From the NCBI RefSeq assembly GCF_000300005.1, contig NC_018691.1, forward strand, positions 1,488,001 through 1,552,000: a stretch of 64,000 nt of DNA. Reading direction: 5' to 3'. Source of the DNA: Alloalcanivorax dieselolei B5. GTDB taxonomy: Bacteria > Pseudomonadota > Gammaproteobacteria > Pseudomonadales > Alcanivoracaceae. The notes under the pieces are model-generated. The model saw only the letters and a list, made by a program, of their open reading frames with translations, was not told the origin of the DNA and searched no databases. Position numbers and translations under genes: made by a program. How positions within the stretch are numbered: position 1 is the first letter of the stretch; the number at the start of each line of letters is the position of its first letter. Shown here piece by piece: positions 17,548-27,307 of the stretch.

Positions 17548-18966
17548 ATGTTCGAGAATCTCACCGAGCGCCTGGGCCAGTCGCTGAAGGGCCTGGCCGG
17601 CCAGGGACAGCTCAACGAGGACAATATTCGCGATACTTTGCGCGAGGTACGCAAGGCCCTGCTGGAAGCCGATGTGGCGCTGCCGGTGGTCAAGGAATTC
17701 GTCGAACAGGTCAAAGAGAAGGCCCTGGGGCAGGAAGTCCTGCAAAGCCTGAACCCCGGCCAGGCGTTCGTGAAGATCGTCAACGACGAACTGGTCCACA
17801 CCATGGGCGACGCCAACGACGCCCTCAACCTGGCCACCAAGCCGCCGGCGATCATCCTCATGGCCGGCCTGCAGGGCGCCGGTAAAACCACCTCCGTGGC
17901 CAAGCTGGCGCGCTTTCTCCAGGAACGTGAGAAGAAGAAGGTGATGGTGGTGTCCGCCGACGTCTACCGTCCGGCGGCGATCGAGCAGTTGAAAACCCTG
18001 GCCGGGGAGGTGGAGACCCACTTCTTCCCGTCCACCGGGGATCAGGATCCGGTGGATATCGCCAACGCGGCTCTGGCCGAGGCCCGCCGCCGTTACATGG
18101 ACGTGCTGATCGTCGATACCGCCGGTCGTCTGCACGTGGACGACGCCATGATGGCGGAGATCAAACGGCTGCACGCCGCCATCGAGCCGGCGGAAACGCT
18201 GTTCGTGGTGGACGCCATGACCGGTCAGGACGCCGCCAACACCGCCCAGGCGTTTAACCAAGCGCTGCCGCTGACCGGGGTGATTCTGACCAAGGCGGAC
18301 GGTGACTCCCGCGGGGGCGCGGCGCTGTCCGTGCGTCATCTCACCGGCAAACCGATCAAATTCATCGGCATGGGTGAGAAAACCGATGCTCTGGAGCCGT
18401 TCCACCCGGACCGTATCGCCAGCCGGATTCTCGGTATGGGTGACGTGCTGTCCCTGGTGGAGGAAGCCGAACGCAAGCTGGACAAGAAGAAAGCCGAGAA
18501 GATCGCCAAGAAGTTCAAGAAAGGCCGGGCGATGGACTTCGAGGATCTCAAGGACCAGTTCCAGCAGATGCGCAACATGGGCGGCATGGCCGGCCTGCTG
18601 GACAAGCTGCCGGGCATGGGCAACATGATGCAGGCGGCCCAGGATCCGGCGGCGCTGAAGAACATGAAGCACATGGAGGCGCTGATCGACTCCATGACGC
18701 CCAAGGAGCGCCGCAACCCGGATCTGATCAAAGGGTCCCGCAAGAAGCGCATCGCCGCCGGCGCCGGGCTGGAGATTCAGGATCTCAATCGCCTGATGAA
18801 GCAGCAGAAGATGATGGCGAAGATGATGAAGAAGATGCGCACCAAGGGCGGCATGAAGAACATGATGCGCGGCATGGAAGGCATGATGGGCGGGCAGGGT
18901 GGCCCGGGCGGCGGCATGCCTCCCGGTGGTATGGGCGGTGGCGGCGGTGGTCTGCCGCCGATGTAA
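17548..18966 (+). CDS. ffh: Signal recognition particle protein Ffh
   Basis: Ffh binds 4.5S RNA and signal sequences of nascent membrane proteins and delivers ribosomes to FtsY. The 472 residues comprise the N domain, the GTPase G domain (P-loop GLQGAGKTTS near 107, DTAGRLHVDD near 190, TKADGDSRGG near 247) and the Met-rich M domain from about 325. The tail after residue 440 is a Gly/Met/Pro-rich low-complexity run longer than in E. coli (453 residues in total). The ATG at 17548 has an AGGAGG site nine bases upstream. The ribosomal operon begins downstream with its own promoter. Confidence 0.97.
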   Translation: MFENLTERLGQSLKGLAGQGQLNEDNIRDTLREVRKALLEADVALPVVKEFVEQVKEKALGQEVLQSLNPGQAFVKIVNDELVHTMGDANDALNLATKPPAIILMAGLQGAGKTTSVAKLARFLQEREKKKVMVVSADVYRPAAIEQLKTLAGEVETHFFPSTGDQDPVDIANAALAEARRRYMDVLIVDTAGRLHVDDAMMAEIKRLHAAIEPAETLFVVDAMTGQDAANTAQAFNQALPLTGVILTKADGDSRGGAALSVRHLTGKPIKFIGMGEKTDALEPFHPDRIASRILGMGDVLSLVEEAERKLDKKKAEKIAKKFKKGRAMDFEDLKDQFQQMRNMGGMAGLLDKLPGMGNMMQAAQDPAALKNMKHMEALIDSMTPKERRNPDLIKGSRKKRIAAGAGLEIQDLNRLMKQQKMMAKMMKKMRTKGGMKNMMRGMEGMMGGQGGPGGGMPPGGMGGGGGGLPPM

Positions 18967-18995
18967 GGAGGGAGAGGGTGAAACAGTCTCTGTTC

Positions 18996-19024
18996 TTGCC
19001 TTCCCCGCCAACCCCGCGTAAAAT
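18996..19024 (+). promoter_or_regulatory. Candidate promoter of the rpsP-rimM-trmD-rplS operon
   Basis: TTGCCT and TAAAAT are spaced by 17 bases, matching four and five consensus positions. They lie about 105 bases before rpsP in the ffh-rpsP gap, followed by a CCTCCG/CGGAGG hairpin at about 19040-19058 that could structure the leader. Confidence 0.5.
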
Positions 19025-19130
19025 CTGCGCCCTTCGCGCCCTCCGGTCCATTCGGAGGGAACTTCAAGCGGATACGATGGCCGGACGATGAGCGTTCGGC
19101 CGGGACACCGGATTGAAACAGGACTGAAAA

Positions 19131-19385
19131 ATGCTGGTTATTCGTCTCGCCCGTGGTGGCTCCAAGAAACGCCCTTTCTACCAAATCATTGCCACCGACA
19201 GCCGTAACGCCCGTGACGGCCGCTTCATCGAACGTCTGGGTTACTTCAACCCGATCGCCCGTGGCGGTGAAATCCGTCTGAAAGTGGACCTGGAAGCCGT
19301 GGACCAGTGGGTTCAGAAAGGCGCCCAGCTGTCCGACCGGGTCAAAACCCTGGTCAAGGAAGCGCGCAAGAGCGAGAGCGCTTGA
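19131..19385 (+). CDS. rpsP: 30S ribosomal protein S16
   Basis: An 84-residue S16, the usual size, binding 16S rRNA during early assembly of the small subunit. The N-terminus [20 protein letters not shown] and the block [14 protein letters not shown] are diagnostic. A short AGGA site precedes the ATG. It is the first gene of the rpsP-rimM-trmD-rplS cluster, whose order is strongly conserved in Gammaproteobacteria. rimM follows after 25 bases. Confidence 0.98.
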   Translation: MLVIRLARGGSKKRPFYQIIATDSRNARDGRFIERLGYFNPIARGGEIRLKVDLEAVDQWVQKGAQLSDRVKTLVKEARKSESA

Positions 19386-19410
19386 GCATCCTGGCTCTCT
19401 GACCAGACCC

Positions 19411-19941
19411 ATGGGATCTCAATCGGACAAGGTGATCGTGGGCCGCGTCATGGCGGTACATGGCATCAAAGGCTGGGTGAAAGTCTATTCCCACACGGAT
19501 CCCATGGAGAACATCTTCGAGTACCAGCCCTGGTATCTGAGCAAGGGCCGGGATTGGGAAGAAGTGAAACTGGCTGGCGCCCGCCCCCAAGGCAAGGGGT
19601 TGGTCGTCGCCTTTGACGGTATCGGTGACCGCGAGCAGGCGGCACGGGAACTGGTCGGCCGGGAAATCGCCGTGTCGGAGTCCCTGTTGCCCCGTTCCGG
19701 AGACGGTGAGTTCTACTGGCGGGACCTGATCGGTCTGCGGGTGCTGCTGCCGGACGGCCGTGATCTGGGCCGGGTGGATCGGCTGATGGAAACCGGCGCC
19801 AACGATGTGCTGGTGGTGATCGGCGATGCCGACAGTCTGGACCGCCGTGAACGGCTGCTGCCCTGGGTGCCGGACGACGTGATTGTCGACGTTGCCCTGG
19901 AGCGCGGCGAGATTCGCGTGGACTGGGACCCGGAATTCTAG
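19411..19941 (+). CDS. rimM: 16S rRNA processing/maturation factor RimM
   Basis: A 176-residue assembly factor that helps mature the 3' domain of the 30S subunit. The N-terminal RimM domain contains [20 protein letters not shown] and FEYQPWYL; the C-terminal PRC-barrel part contains [22 protein letters not shown] and the conserved ending [10 protein letters not shown]. The ribosome site is weak, in keeping with the low expression of rimM relative to its ribosomal-protein neighbours in this operon type. Confidence 0.97.
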   Translation: MGSQSDKVIVGRVMAVHGIKGWVKVYSHTDPMENIFEYQPWYLSKGRDWEEVKLAGARPQGKGLVVAFDGIGDREQAARELVGREIAVSESLLPRSGDGEFYWRDLIGLRVLLPDGRDLGRVDRLMETGANDVLVVIGDADSLDRRERLLPWVPDDVIVDVALERGEIRVDWDPEF

Positions 19942-19973
19942 AGCCACGGCGGACGTGGACAGGGAGGCGCTCA

Positions 19974-20744
19974 ATGCGAATCGCGCTGATGACGCTGTTC
20001 CCGGAAATGACCGGGCTGGTGACCGGCTTTGGCGTGACCCGGCGGGCCATCGAGAGCGGCCGGCTGAGTCTGGAAGCGGTCAATCCCCGGGATTTCACCG
20101 ATGACCGCCACCGCACCGTGGACGATCGCCCCTTTGGCGGCGGGCCGGGCATGGTGATGAAAGTGGAGCCCCTGGAACGCGCGCTGAGCGCGGCCCGGGA
20201 GCGAGTGGGCCCGGCCCGGGTGATCTACCTGTCACCTCAAGGGCGGCCACTGACCCAGCGCAAGGCCCAGGAACTGGCCGCCGAACCGGCATTGATCCTG
20301 GTGGCCGGTCGCTACGAAGGGGTCGATGAACGCTTTATCGAAGCGCGGGTGGATGAGCAGATCTCCATCGGCGATTACGTACTCAGCGGCGGTGAACTGC
20401 CGGCGCTGGTACTGGTGGATGCCGTGGCGCGCCTGTTACCGGGAGTGCTGGGGCACGAGGATTCGGCAGCCCAGGATTCGTTTTCCGGCGAATTGGAAAA
20501 CCTGCTGGACTGTCCGCACTATACGCGGCCCGAGGAACACCAGGGCCGGGTGGTGCCTGATGTCTTGCGTAGCGGCGATCACGAGCGGATTCGCCGCTGG
20601 CGCTTGAAACAGGCACTGGGACGCACCTGGCGGTGGCGTCCCGACTTGCTCGAAGCCCGCCGCGCCAGTGGCTGGACCGAGGAAGAACAGCGGCTTCTCA
20701 ATGAATACATTGAGGAGTACGAGCAGCAATACAGCGATCAATGA
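19974..20744 (+). CDS. trmD: tRNA (guanine-37-N1)-methyltransferase
   Basis: TrmD methylates G37 next to the anticodon, preventing +1 frameshifts; it is essential in most bacteria. The 256-residue protein has the SPOUT trefoil-knot signature: [30 protein letters not shown] and [18 protein letters not shown], with the catalytic-region motif [24 protein letters not shown] site stands before the ATG. The protein runs close to rplS, which begins 15 bases later. Confidence 0.98.
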   Translation: MRIALMTLFPEMTGLVTGFGVTRRAIESGRLSLEAVNPRDFTDDRHRTVDDRPFGGGPGMVMKVEPLERALSAARERVGPARVIYLSPQGRPLTQRKAQELAAEPALILVAGRYEGVDERFIEARVDEQISIGDYVLSGGELPALVLVDAVARLLPGVLGHEDSAAQDSFSGELENLLDCPHYTRPEEHQGRVVPDVLRSGDHERIRRWRLKQALGRTWRWRPDLLEARRASGWTEEEQRLLNEYIEEYEQQYSDQ

Positions 20745-20759
20745 ACCAAGGAGCACGCC

Positions 20760-21116
20760 ATGAGCGGCAAGAAACCCCTGATTCAGGAAATCGAACAGGC
20801 ACAGCTGAAAAGCGACGTGCCGGTGTTCGGTCCCGGTGACACCGTCACCGTTCAAGTAAAAGTGAAAGAAGGCGCCCGTGAGCGTCTGCAGGCATTCCAG
20901 GGCGTGGTGATTGCCCGCCGTAACCGTGGCCTGAACTCCAATTTCACTGTCCGTAAAGTCTCCCACGGCGTGGGTGTGGAGCGGGTATTCCAGCTGCACA
21001 GCCCGCTGGTCGACTCCATCGAAGTCGTCCGCCGCGGTGATGTTCGCCGCGCCAAACTGTACTACCTGCGTGAGCGTTCCGGTAAATCCGCCCGTATCAA
21101 GGAAAAAATCCGGTAA
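20760..21116 (+). CDS. rplS: 50S ribosomal protein L19
   Basis: A 118-residue L19 at the 30S-50S interface. Typical blocks are [41 protein letters not shown] and [21 protein letters not shown], and the protein ends with a basic tail. The ribosome site AAGGAG is strong. It is the last gene of the operon; a strong rho-independent terminator follows after about 100 bases of REP-like debris. Confidence 0.98.
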   Translation: MSGKKPLIQEIEQAQLKSDVPVFGPGDTVTVQVKVKEGARERLQAFQGVVIARRNRGLNSNFTVRKVSHGVGVERVFQLHSPLVDSIEVVRRGDVRRAKLYYLRERSGKSARIKEKIR

Positions 21117-21145
21117 TACGCTACTCGCTCCGGTTGCGAGCTATT

Positions 21146-21183
21146 GTCGCTTCAGCCTTTGCTGTAGGGCATTCGGAAGCGAC
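21146..21183. repeat. Degenerate REP-like inverted repeat after rplS
   Basis: GTCGCTTC and GAAGCGAC form an 8-bp stem around 22 bases. Flanking sequence (TCGCTCC upstream, GAGCAAGGATGCTCCCACC downstream) resembles REP arms with substitutions. It probably represents decayed copies of the family B or related REP elements. Confidence 0.4.
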
Positions 21184-21216
21184 CTCTGGCCGAGCAAGGA
21201 TGCTCCCACCGGACAT

Positions 21217-21253
21217 AAAAAGGCCGCCCCTCCAATGGATGGGCGGCCTTTTT
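21217..21253. terminator. Bidirectional rho-independent terminator (rplS / GlsB-like)
   Basis: A GC-rich stem AGGCCGCCC / GGGCGGCCT with an 11-base loop, preceded by an A run and followed by TTTTT, so it can act on both strands. It separates the ribosomal operon from the convergent GlsB-like gene. Confidence 0.9.
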
Positions 21254-21269
21254 GTTTTGCATCGGAGGG

Positions 21270-21530
21270 TTAGCGTTTAGCCAGCAACCGGTACAGGAAC
21301 AACAGCACTAATGCACCGACGATGGCGGTAATGATGCTGCCGATCGATAACGAATTTGATGCCGCTCCCGCGCCGATCCCCAACAGAGAACCGAGCCAGC
21401 CGCCGACAAAAGCACCGGCGATACCAATCAAAATGGTAATAATGAAGCCGCCCGGATCCTTGCCCGGCATGATCCATTTTGCGATCACACCCGCGATCAG
21501 ACCCAGTACGATCCAAGAAAGAATTTCCAT
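21270..21530 (-). CDS. GlsB/YeaQ/YmgE family stress-response membrane protein
   Basis: An 86-residue, very hydrophobic Gly-rich protein with three membrane segments. The blocks GLIAGVIAKWIMPGKDPGGF, IGIAGAFVGGWLG and IIGAI-type end are characteristic of the transglycosylase-associated/GlsB family. Despite the older name no transglycosylase activity is known; members are induced by stress in several bacteria. The ribosome site GGTAAGGAG is good. It stands alone between the rplS terminator and divergent xerD. Confidence 0.88.
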   Translation of the reverse strand: MEILSWIVLGLIAGVIAKWIMPGKDPGGFIITILIGIAGAFVGGWLGSLLGIGAGAASNSLSIGSIITAIVGALVLLFLYRLLAKR

Positions 21531-21674
21531 AGGGCACTCCTTACCTCTGGTAACTCAAAGCCCCTTGAGTATGCCCCGTATGGATGCACGACCCGGGTAA
21601 TAAATAGTAAAACCCCAGCTTGCTGAGAGTACCGCATGGCGCCAGAATCGCGGAAACGAAACGGGAAATAGGTT

Positions 21675-22586
21675 ATGACGGACCTGTCCGAAGCCCGGCA
21701 ACGGCTGGTGGATGCCTGGCTTGACAATCAATGGCTGGAGCGGGGTCTGAGCCGTAACACCCTGGAAAACTATGGCCGGGACCTGCGCCAATTCGGAGAT
21801 TGGCTGAACAGGGAGGAGCACACCGCGCTGGAGCGGTGTCAGCGCTATCAATTATTACAGTTCCTCGCCCACCGCCATGAACAGGGATTGGGGGCGCGAT
21901 CGGTGGCTCGCCAGCTTTCCGCGTTGAAGAGTTTTTTCCGCTGGCTGAAACGGGAGGGGCGTATCGACGAGGACCCCACCCTGAACGTGGCGCGCCCCAA
22001 GACCGGCCGGGCCTTGCCGAAGAGCCTCAGCGAGGCCGATGTGGAAGCGCTGCTGGCGGCGCCGGACCTGGACGATCCGCTCGGTCTGCGCGATCGCGCC
22101 ATGCTGGAGGTGTTGTACGCCTGTGGTCTGAGGGTGTCGGAGCTGGTCGGCCTGACCCTGGGGCAGGTCAATCAGCGCCAGGGGCTGGTGCGGGTGGTGG
22201 GCAAGGGGGACAAGGAGCGGCTGGTGCCCCTGGGGGAAGAGGCTCTGCACTGGCTGGCGCGCTATCTGCGGGAAGCCAGACCCTTGCTGATTCACCCGGA
22301 TCAGGATGTGCTGTTCCCCAGCCGTCGCGGAGAGACAATGACGCGCCAGGCATTCTGGTACAGGATCAAACAGATCGCGGTCAGCGCGGGGGTGCAAAAG
22401 GCGTTGTCACCCCATACACTGCGCCATGCGTTCGCGACACATTTGCTCAACCACGGGGCCGACCTGCGGGTGGTGCAGTTGTTATTGGGGCACAGTGATT
22501 TGTCCACCACACAGATCTATACCCATGTGGCGCAGCAGCGGCTACAGACGCTTTATGAGCAACATCATCCCCGGGCGGGAACTTGA
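21675..22586 (+). CDS. xerD: Site-specific tyrosine recombinase XerD
   Basis: XerD works with XerC at dif under FtsK control to resolve chromosome dimers. The 303-residue protein has an N-terminal SAM-like core-binding domain (LVDAWLDNQWLERGLSRNTL) and a C-terminal catalytic domain with the conserved Arg153 (CGLRVSELVGL), HTLRHAFATHLLNHG, LLGHSDLSTTQIYTHV with nucleophile Tyr282. These residues correspond to the E. coli XerD active site. The xerD-dsbC order is widespread in Gammaproteobacteria. Confidence 0.96.
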   Translation: MTDLSEARQRLVDAWLDNQWLERGLSRNTLENYGRDLRQFGDWLNREEHTALERCQRYQLLQFLAHRHEQGLGARSVARQLSALKSFFRWLKREGRIDEDPTLNVARPKTGRALPKSLSEADVEALLAAPDLDDPLGLRDRAMLEVLYACGLRVSELVGLTLGQVNQRQGLVRVVGKGDKERLVPLGEEALHWLARYLREARPLLIHPDQDVLFPSRRGETMTRQAFWYRIKQIAVSAGVQKALSPHTLRHAFATHLLNHGADLRVVQLLLGHSDLSTTQIYTHVAQQRLQTLYEQHHPRAGT

Positions 22587-22649
22587 GCGCCTGTTGCCAC
22601 TCAAATAACGATAATCGCCGCAGGGGGCGGCGTACCATTGGAGAATGTC

Positions 22650-23387
22650 ATGAAAAGGATGATGATGGCGGCCCTGGGATTGGTCGCGGCCACCCTGGCG
22701 GTGGCGGATTCGGGGGTGGATGAGAAGGCGGTAAGGAAGAACTTCGCCGACACCTATCCTCAGTTCACAGTCAGTAAGATCGAGCCGGCGCCGGTGGACG
22801 GCATGGCCCAAGTGGAACTCAAGGGCGGCGGCGGAAGCCAGTGGGTATACACCAGTAGCGATGGTCGTTTCATTTTTACCGGTGAGCTGATCGAACTGCG
22901 CGACGGCAAGCCGGTGAATCTGGCGGAGGAGCGCCTTGAGAAGGTGCGCAAGGCCGGCCTGGCCAAGGTCGACAGCAAGCGCATGATCACCTACGCCGCC
23001 GATGATCAGAAGGCGGAAATCTACGCCTTTACCGACATCACCTGCGGCTTCTGCCGCAAGATGCATGAGCACATCGAGGAGTACAACGAGGCCGGGATCA
23101 CCGTGCACTACCTGGCATTTCCGCGCGGCGGACCGGCGTCTGAGGCGGCCGAGAACATGCGCCACATCTGGTGTGCCAAGGATCGGGCCAGTGCGCTCAC
23201 CGATGCCAAACTGAAAGACAAGATCGTCGAAAACAAGCTGGGCAGCTGCGCCGGCCAGGTGAACGACGAATACGCCCTGGGCATGGAGTTCGGAGTGAGA
23301 GGCACGCCGGCTATCTACACCGCCGAAGGCACCCAACTGGGCGGTTATCTGACTCCGGAGCAAATGCTGCAGCGACTGCAGCTTTAA
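22650..23387 (+). CDS. dsbC: Periplasmic disulfide isomerase DsbC
   Basis: DsbC repairs wrong disulfides in the periplasm and is kept reduced by DsbD. The 245-residue precursor has a short signal peptide (about 22 residues, ending ATLAVAD), an N-terminal dimerisation domain and a thioredoxin domain with the active site Cys132-Gly-Phe-Cys135, CGFC instead of the CGYC of E. coli. A cis-proline loop (GVRGTPAIYTAEG) and a second Cys pair (WCAKD and GSCAG) are present. The ATG at 22650 is chosen over an upstream TTG because GGAGA precedes it and it begins MKRMMMAA. A large hairpin follows the gene. Confidence 0.95.
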   Translation: MKRMMMAALGLVAATLAVADSGVDEKAVRKNFADTYPQFTVSKIEPAPVDGMAQVELKGGGGSQWVYTSSDGRFIFTGELIELRDGKPVNLAEERLEKVRKAGLAKVDSKRMITYAADDQKAEIYAFTDITCGFCRKMHEHIEEYNEAGITVHYLAFPRGGPASEAAENMRHIWCAKDRASALTDAKLKDKIVENKLGSCAGQVNDEYALGMEFGVRGTPAIYTAEGTQLGGYLTPEQMLQRLQL

Positions 23388-23416
23388 GCGTCTGTTCGCG
23401 GGCCTCCCAGCCCTCG

Positions 23417-23456
23417 GGACACATTGACGGCGCCCCTTGGCGCCGTTAATGTGTCC
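23417..23456. terminator. Long hairpin between dsbC and alaC
   Basis: An 18-bp stem (GGACACATT, a G-U pair, ACGGCGCC) closes on a CCTT tetraloop; both arms are perfect apart from the wobble pair. No U-run follows, so it could be a rho-dependent end, an mRNA stabiliser for dsbC or a roadblock before alaC. Confidence 0.5.
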
Positions 23457-23541
23457 GGCTTCCAGTAACCCCGCCACGGCCCGTGACGTGCCCGTTTCGG
23501 TACGGTCCCGGACCGCGCCATCTTTTTTGAAGGATTCAGCC

Positions 23542-24735
23542 GTGGAAGCCGATTTTCAGCGTATTCGCCGTTTGCCGCCTTATGTCTTCAATATCGTTGG
23601 AGAGCTGAAGAAGGCGGCGCGAGCGCGGGGTGAGGACATCATTGATTTCGGCATGGGCAATCCGGACCAGCCGACCCCGCCGCACATCGTGGAAAAGCTG
23701 GTGGAAACCGTGCAGCGCGGTGATACCCACCGCTATTCCCAGTCCCGTGGCATTCCCCGTTTGCGCAAGGCCATCACCGACTGGTACCAGCGCCGCTACA
23801 GCGTGGCACTGGACCCGGAATCCGAGGCCATCGTCACCATCGGCTCCAAGGAAGGGCTGTCGCATCTGGCGCTGGCCACCATGGGCCCCGGCGACACCGT
23901 GATGGTGCCCAATCCCAGCTACCCGATCCACCCCTACGGCTTTGTCATCGCCAACGCCGATATCCGCCATGTGCCGCTGGTGCCGGGCGTGGATTTCTTC
24001 GAGGAACTGGTGCGCGCGATCAAGGAAGCCTGGCCGAAGCCGAAGATGCTGGTGCTGAATTTCCCCGGCAACCCCACCGGCCAGTGCGTGGATCTGGATT
24101 TCTTCGAGAAGGTGGTGGCGATCGCCCGGGAATACGGTATCTGGGTGGTGCACGATATCGCCTATGCCGATATCGTTTTCGATGGTTACGAGGCGCCGTC
24201 GATCCTGCAGGTGGAAGGCGCCCGCGACGTGGCGGTGGAATTCTTCTCCCTGTCAAAGAGCTACAATATGCCGGGTTGGCGGGTCGGCTTCTGCTGCGGC
24301 AACAAAGAGCTGATTCACGCCCTGGCGCGCATCAAATCCTATCTGGACTACGGCACCTTCACGCCGATCCAGGTAGCCGCCATCGCCGCTCTGGAAGGCG
24401 ATCAGAGCTGTGTCTCCGAAATTCGCGATCTGTACCTGAAACGCCGTGACGTACTCTGCGACGGCCTCAACGACCTGGGCTGGACGGTGGAAAAGCCCCG
24501 CGCCACCATGTTCGTCTGGGCCCGGATTCCGGAGCCTTACCGGGCACTGGGATCGCTGGAATTCTCCAAGAAGCTGCTGACGGAGGCTGGCGTGGCGGTC
24601 TCGCCGGGCGTCGGCTTCGGCGAATACGGCGACGACCATGTGCGCTTCGCCCTGATTGAAAACGAGCAACGTACCCGTCAGGCGCTGCGGGGCATCAAGA
24701 AGATGTTCCGCGCCGACGGGCTGATCGCGGGCTGA
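23542..24735 (+). CDS. alaC: Alanine transaminase (AlaC-type class I aminotransferase)
   Basis: A PLP-dependent aminotransferase that in E. coli makes alanine from pyruvate and glutamate. The 397 residues show fold-type I features: [14 protein letters not shown] near residue 36, NFPGNPTGQ near 174, the PLP lysine Lys239 in [15 protein letters not shown], and a substrate Arg in [12 protein letters not shown]. The GTG at 23542 ([16 protein letters not shown]) has AAGGA seven bases upstream and fits the family start. It stands between dsbC and hom-thrC; the shared orientation and small gap to hom suggest a common amino-acid transcript. Confidence 0.93.
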   Translation: MEADFQRIRRLPPYVFNIVGELKKAARARGEDIIDFGMGNPDQPTPPHIVEKLVETVQRGDTHRYSQSRGIPRLRKAITDWYQRRYSVALDPESEAIVTIGSKEGLSHLALATMGPGDTVMVPNPSYPIHPYGFVIANADIRHVPLVPGVDFFEELVRAIKEAWPKPKMLVLNFPGNPTGQCVDLDFFEKVVAIAREYGIWVVHDIAYADIVFDGYEAPSILQVEGARDVAVEFFSLSKSYNMPGWRVGFCCGNKELIHALARIKSYLDYGTFTPIQVAAIAALEGDQSCVSEIRDLYLKRRDVLCDGLNDLGWTVEKPRATMFVWARIPEPYRALGSLEFSKKLLTEAGVAVSPGVGFGEYGDDHVRFALIENEQRTRQALRGIKKMFRADGLIAG

Positions 24736-24795
24736 CGCCGTCGGCTCCCATGCATTACATGCACCCTGGATTACACATATTCTGGAGAGGACCAA

Positions 24796-26097
24796 GTGAA
24801 GTCGATTAAGGTTGGGATCGCTGGCCTGGGCACGGTGGGCTCAGGCACCGTCAATGTACTCAAGCGCAATGCGGGGGAGATTGCCCGGCGCGTGGGTCAG
24901 CCCATTGAGATCGCTCACATTGGTGCGCGGCGTGAAAATCCCGCCTGCGACATTAGCGGTATCCGGGTGTCCCGGGATGTGTTCGACGTCGCCAACGACC
25001 CGGATGTGGACATCCTGGTGGAACTGATCGGTGGCACCGACGTCGCTCGCGAGCTGGTGCTCACCGCCATCGGCAACGGCAAGCACATCGTCACCGCCAA
25101 CAAGGCGCTGATCGCCGAACACGGCAACGAGATCTTCCTCGCCGCCCAGGAACACGGCGTGGACGTGGCCTTCGAAGCGGCGGTGGCCGGCGGTATCCCG
25201 ATCCTCAAGGCGCTGGGCGAAGGGCTGGCCGCCAACCACATCAACTGGGTGGCGGGCATCATCAACGGCACCGGTAACTACATCCTCACCGAAATGGAGC
25301 AGGGCGCGCGCGGCTTCGAAGAAGTGCTGGCGGAAGCCCAGGCGCTCGGTTACGCGGAAGCCGACCCCACTTTCGACGTGGAAGGCGTGGACGCCGCCCA
25401 CAAGCTCACCATTCTGGCCTCCATTGCCTTCGGTATCCCGCTGCAGTTCTCCAAGGTCTATATGGAGGGCATCAGCCGCATCACCATCGAGGACGTCAAC
25501 AGCGCCGCCCAGTTCGGTTACCGCATCAAACACCTGGGGATCGCCAGGGACACCGGCAACGGTATTGAGCTGCGCGTGCACCCCACGCTGATTCCACAGG
25601 AAATCATGCTGGCGGCGGTGAACGGCGTGATGAACGCGGTGATGATCGATGGCGACGCGGTGGGCCCGACCCTGTATTACGGCGCCGGCGCCGGCGCTGA
25701 ACCCACCGCCTCGGCGGTGGTGGCGGACATCATCGAGCTGGGCCGTGAACTGACCGTGGATCACCACGAGCGGGTGCCTTATCTGGGGTTCCATACCGAC
25801 CAGATGTCCGACGAGCCGGTGTTGACCATCGAGGATGTCTCCTGTGGTTACTACCTGCGTCTGCATGTCCAGGACAAGGCCGGCGTGCTGGCGGACGTGA
25901 CCCGCATTCTCAGCGACAACCGCATCAGCATCGAGGCCATGGTGCAGAAGGAAGTGGACGAAGGGCTGGTACCCATCGTCATCCTGACCCACCGGGTGCG
26001 CGAGGGCGACATGAACGAAGCGCTCAAGCGAATCGCTGCCCTGGACACCGTGGATAACGATATAATGCGTATTCGCGTGGAAACGCTGGACGCTTGA
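24796..26097 (+). CDS. hom: Homoserine dehydrogenase
   Basis: This monofunctional enzyme reduces aspartate semialdehyde to homoserine, the branch point to threonine and methionine. The 433 residues include the NAD(P)-binding motif GIAGLGTVGSGTV, VTANKALIAEHG, the catalytic block GIINGTGNYILTEM and EADPTFDVEGVDAAHK, and a C-terminal ACT domain (about 350-430, KAGVLADVTRIL) for threonine feedback. It starts at a GTG with a GGAGAGG ribosome site. thrC follows after 68 bases that contain a small GGCCCG/CGGGCC hairpin. Confidence 0.97.
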   Translation: MKSIKVGIAGLGTVGSGTVNVLKRNAGEIARRVGQPIEIAHIGARRENPACDISGIRVSRDVFDVANDPDVDILVELIGGTDVARELVLTAIGNGKHIVTANKALIAEHGNEIFLAAQEHGVDVAFEAAVAGGIPILKALGEGLAANHINWVAGIINGTGNYILTEMEQGARGFEEVLAEAQALGYAEADPTFDVEGVDAAHKLTILASIAFGIPLQFSKVYMEGISRITIEDVNSAAQFGYRIKHLGIARDTGNGIELRVHPTLIPQEIMLAAVNGVMNAVMIDGDAVGPTLYYGAGAGAEPTASAVVADIIELGRELTVDHHERVPYLGFHTDQMSDEPVLTIEDVSCGYYLRLHVQDKAGVLADVTRILSDNRISIEAMVQKEVDEGLVPIVILTHRVREGDMNEALKRIAALDTVDNDIMRIRVETLDA

Positions 26098-26165
26098 AAA
26101 GACGACACGATTAATACCCGTGGGGCCCGTATCCGGGCCTCCACACCAGAAGCAGAGACAATGCC

Positions 26166-27260
26166 ATGCCATTCCGTGACCGCTACACAGGCCTGATCAA
26201 CCGTTACCGCGACCACCTGCCGGTGAACGACGACACGCCGATCATCAGCCTGGGCGAAGGCAACACCCCGCTGATCCGGCTCAAGAATATTCCGCGCCTG
26301 CTCGGCAAGGACGTGGATATCTACGTCAAGTACGAGGGCCTGAACCCCACCGGTTCCTTCAAGGATCGCGGCATGACCATGGCGGTGACCAAGGCGGTGG
26401 AAGAGGGCAGCAACGCCATCATCTGTGCCTCCACCGGCAATACCTCGGCGGCGGCGGCGGCCTACGCGGCCCGGGCCGGCATCTCCGCGTTCGTATTGAT
26501 TCCGGAAGGCAAGATCGCCATGGGCAAGCTGGCCCAGGCGATGATGTACGGCGCCATGATCATGCAGATCCGCGGCAACTTTGATCAGGGCATGGAACTG
26601 GTCAAGCAAGTGGCGGAGAAGGCACCGGTGACCATCGTCAACTCGGTGAACCCGTACCGTCTGCAGGGCCAGAAAACCGCGGCTTTCGAAATCGTCGAGG
26701 AACTGGGCCGCGCCCCGGACTATCACTGCCTGCCAGTGGGCAACGCCGGTAATATTTCCGCCTACTGGATGGGCTACAGCGAATACCACAAAGCCGGTAT
26801 CGCCGGCAGCGTACCGCGCATGGTCGGCTACCAGGCCACCGGCGCGGCGCCGTTCCTGCGTGGCGCGGCGGTGGAAAATCCGGAAACCGTGGCCACCGCC
26901 ATCCGTATCGGCAACCCGCAGTCCTGGGACAAAGCCTGGACCGCGCAGAAGGATTCCGAAGGCTGGTTCGACGAACTGGCCGACGAGGAAATCCTGGCCG
27001 CGCAAAAACTGCTGGCGCAAAAAGAAGGGGTGTTCTGCGAACCGGCTTCCGCCGCTTCCATTGGTGGCGCCATGCGTGACATCAAGGCCGGCAAGATCAC
27101 CGAAGGCAGCACCATTGTCTGCACCCTGACCGGTAACGGTCTCAAGGATCCGGACACCGCCATCGCGCAATGTCAGCAGGAACTGTCTTCCGGCGCCCGC
27201 ATGGTCACCATCGACGCCGAGCTGGACGCGGTGAAGAAAGCCATTCTGGACAATCTGTAA
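26166..27260 (+). CDS. thrC: Threonine synthase
   Basis: ThrC converts O-phosphohomoserine to threonine using PLP. The 364-residue length marks the short, plant/Bacillus-like class rather than the 430-plus residue E. coli type. Visible are the PLP lysine Lys66 in TGSFKDRGM, the phosphate-binding loop [32 protein letters not shown] and [12 protein letters not shown]. thrB is not in this window. A hairpin with a T-rich tail ends the hom-thrC unit. Confidence 0.96.
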   Translation: MPFRDRYTGLINRYRDHLPVNDDTPIISLGEGNTPLIRLKNIPRLLGKDVDIYVKYEGLNPTGSFKDRGMTMAVTKAVEEGSNAIICASTGNTSAAAAAYAARAGISAFVLIPEGKIAMGKLAQAMMYGAMIMQIRGNFDQGMELVKQVAEKAPVTIVNSVNPYRLQGQKTAAFEIVEELGRAPDYHCLPVGNAGNISAYWMGYSEYHKAGIAGSVPRMVGYQATGAAPFLRGAAVENPETVATAIRIGNPQSWDKAWTAQKDSEGWFDELADEEILAAQKLLAQKEGVFCEPASAASIGGAMRDIKAGKITEGSTIVCTLTGNGLKDPDTAIAQCQQELSSGARMVTIDAELDAVKKAILDNL

Positions 27261-27270
27261 TCCTCAATTG

Positions 27271-27307
27271 AAGCGGTGACGACACCAGTCGTGGCCGCTT
27301 TTCCTTG
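27271..27307 (+). terminator. Terminator after thrC
   Basis: AAGCGG, a mismatch, ACGAC, an ACCA loop, GTCGT, a mismatch and CCGCTT form a long stem followed by TTCCTTG, starting ten bases after the thrC stop. A second hairpin (TTACCGGGC / GCCCGGTAA) lies about 10 bases further, without a U run. Confidence 0.75.

Noticed and set aside
16783-19011. A long minus-strand frame covering ffh and part of the cytochrome assembly gene
   Set aside because: It is the shadow of ffh; the sequence is low-complexity His/Leu/Arg and no ribosome site or family match is visible.
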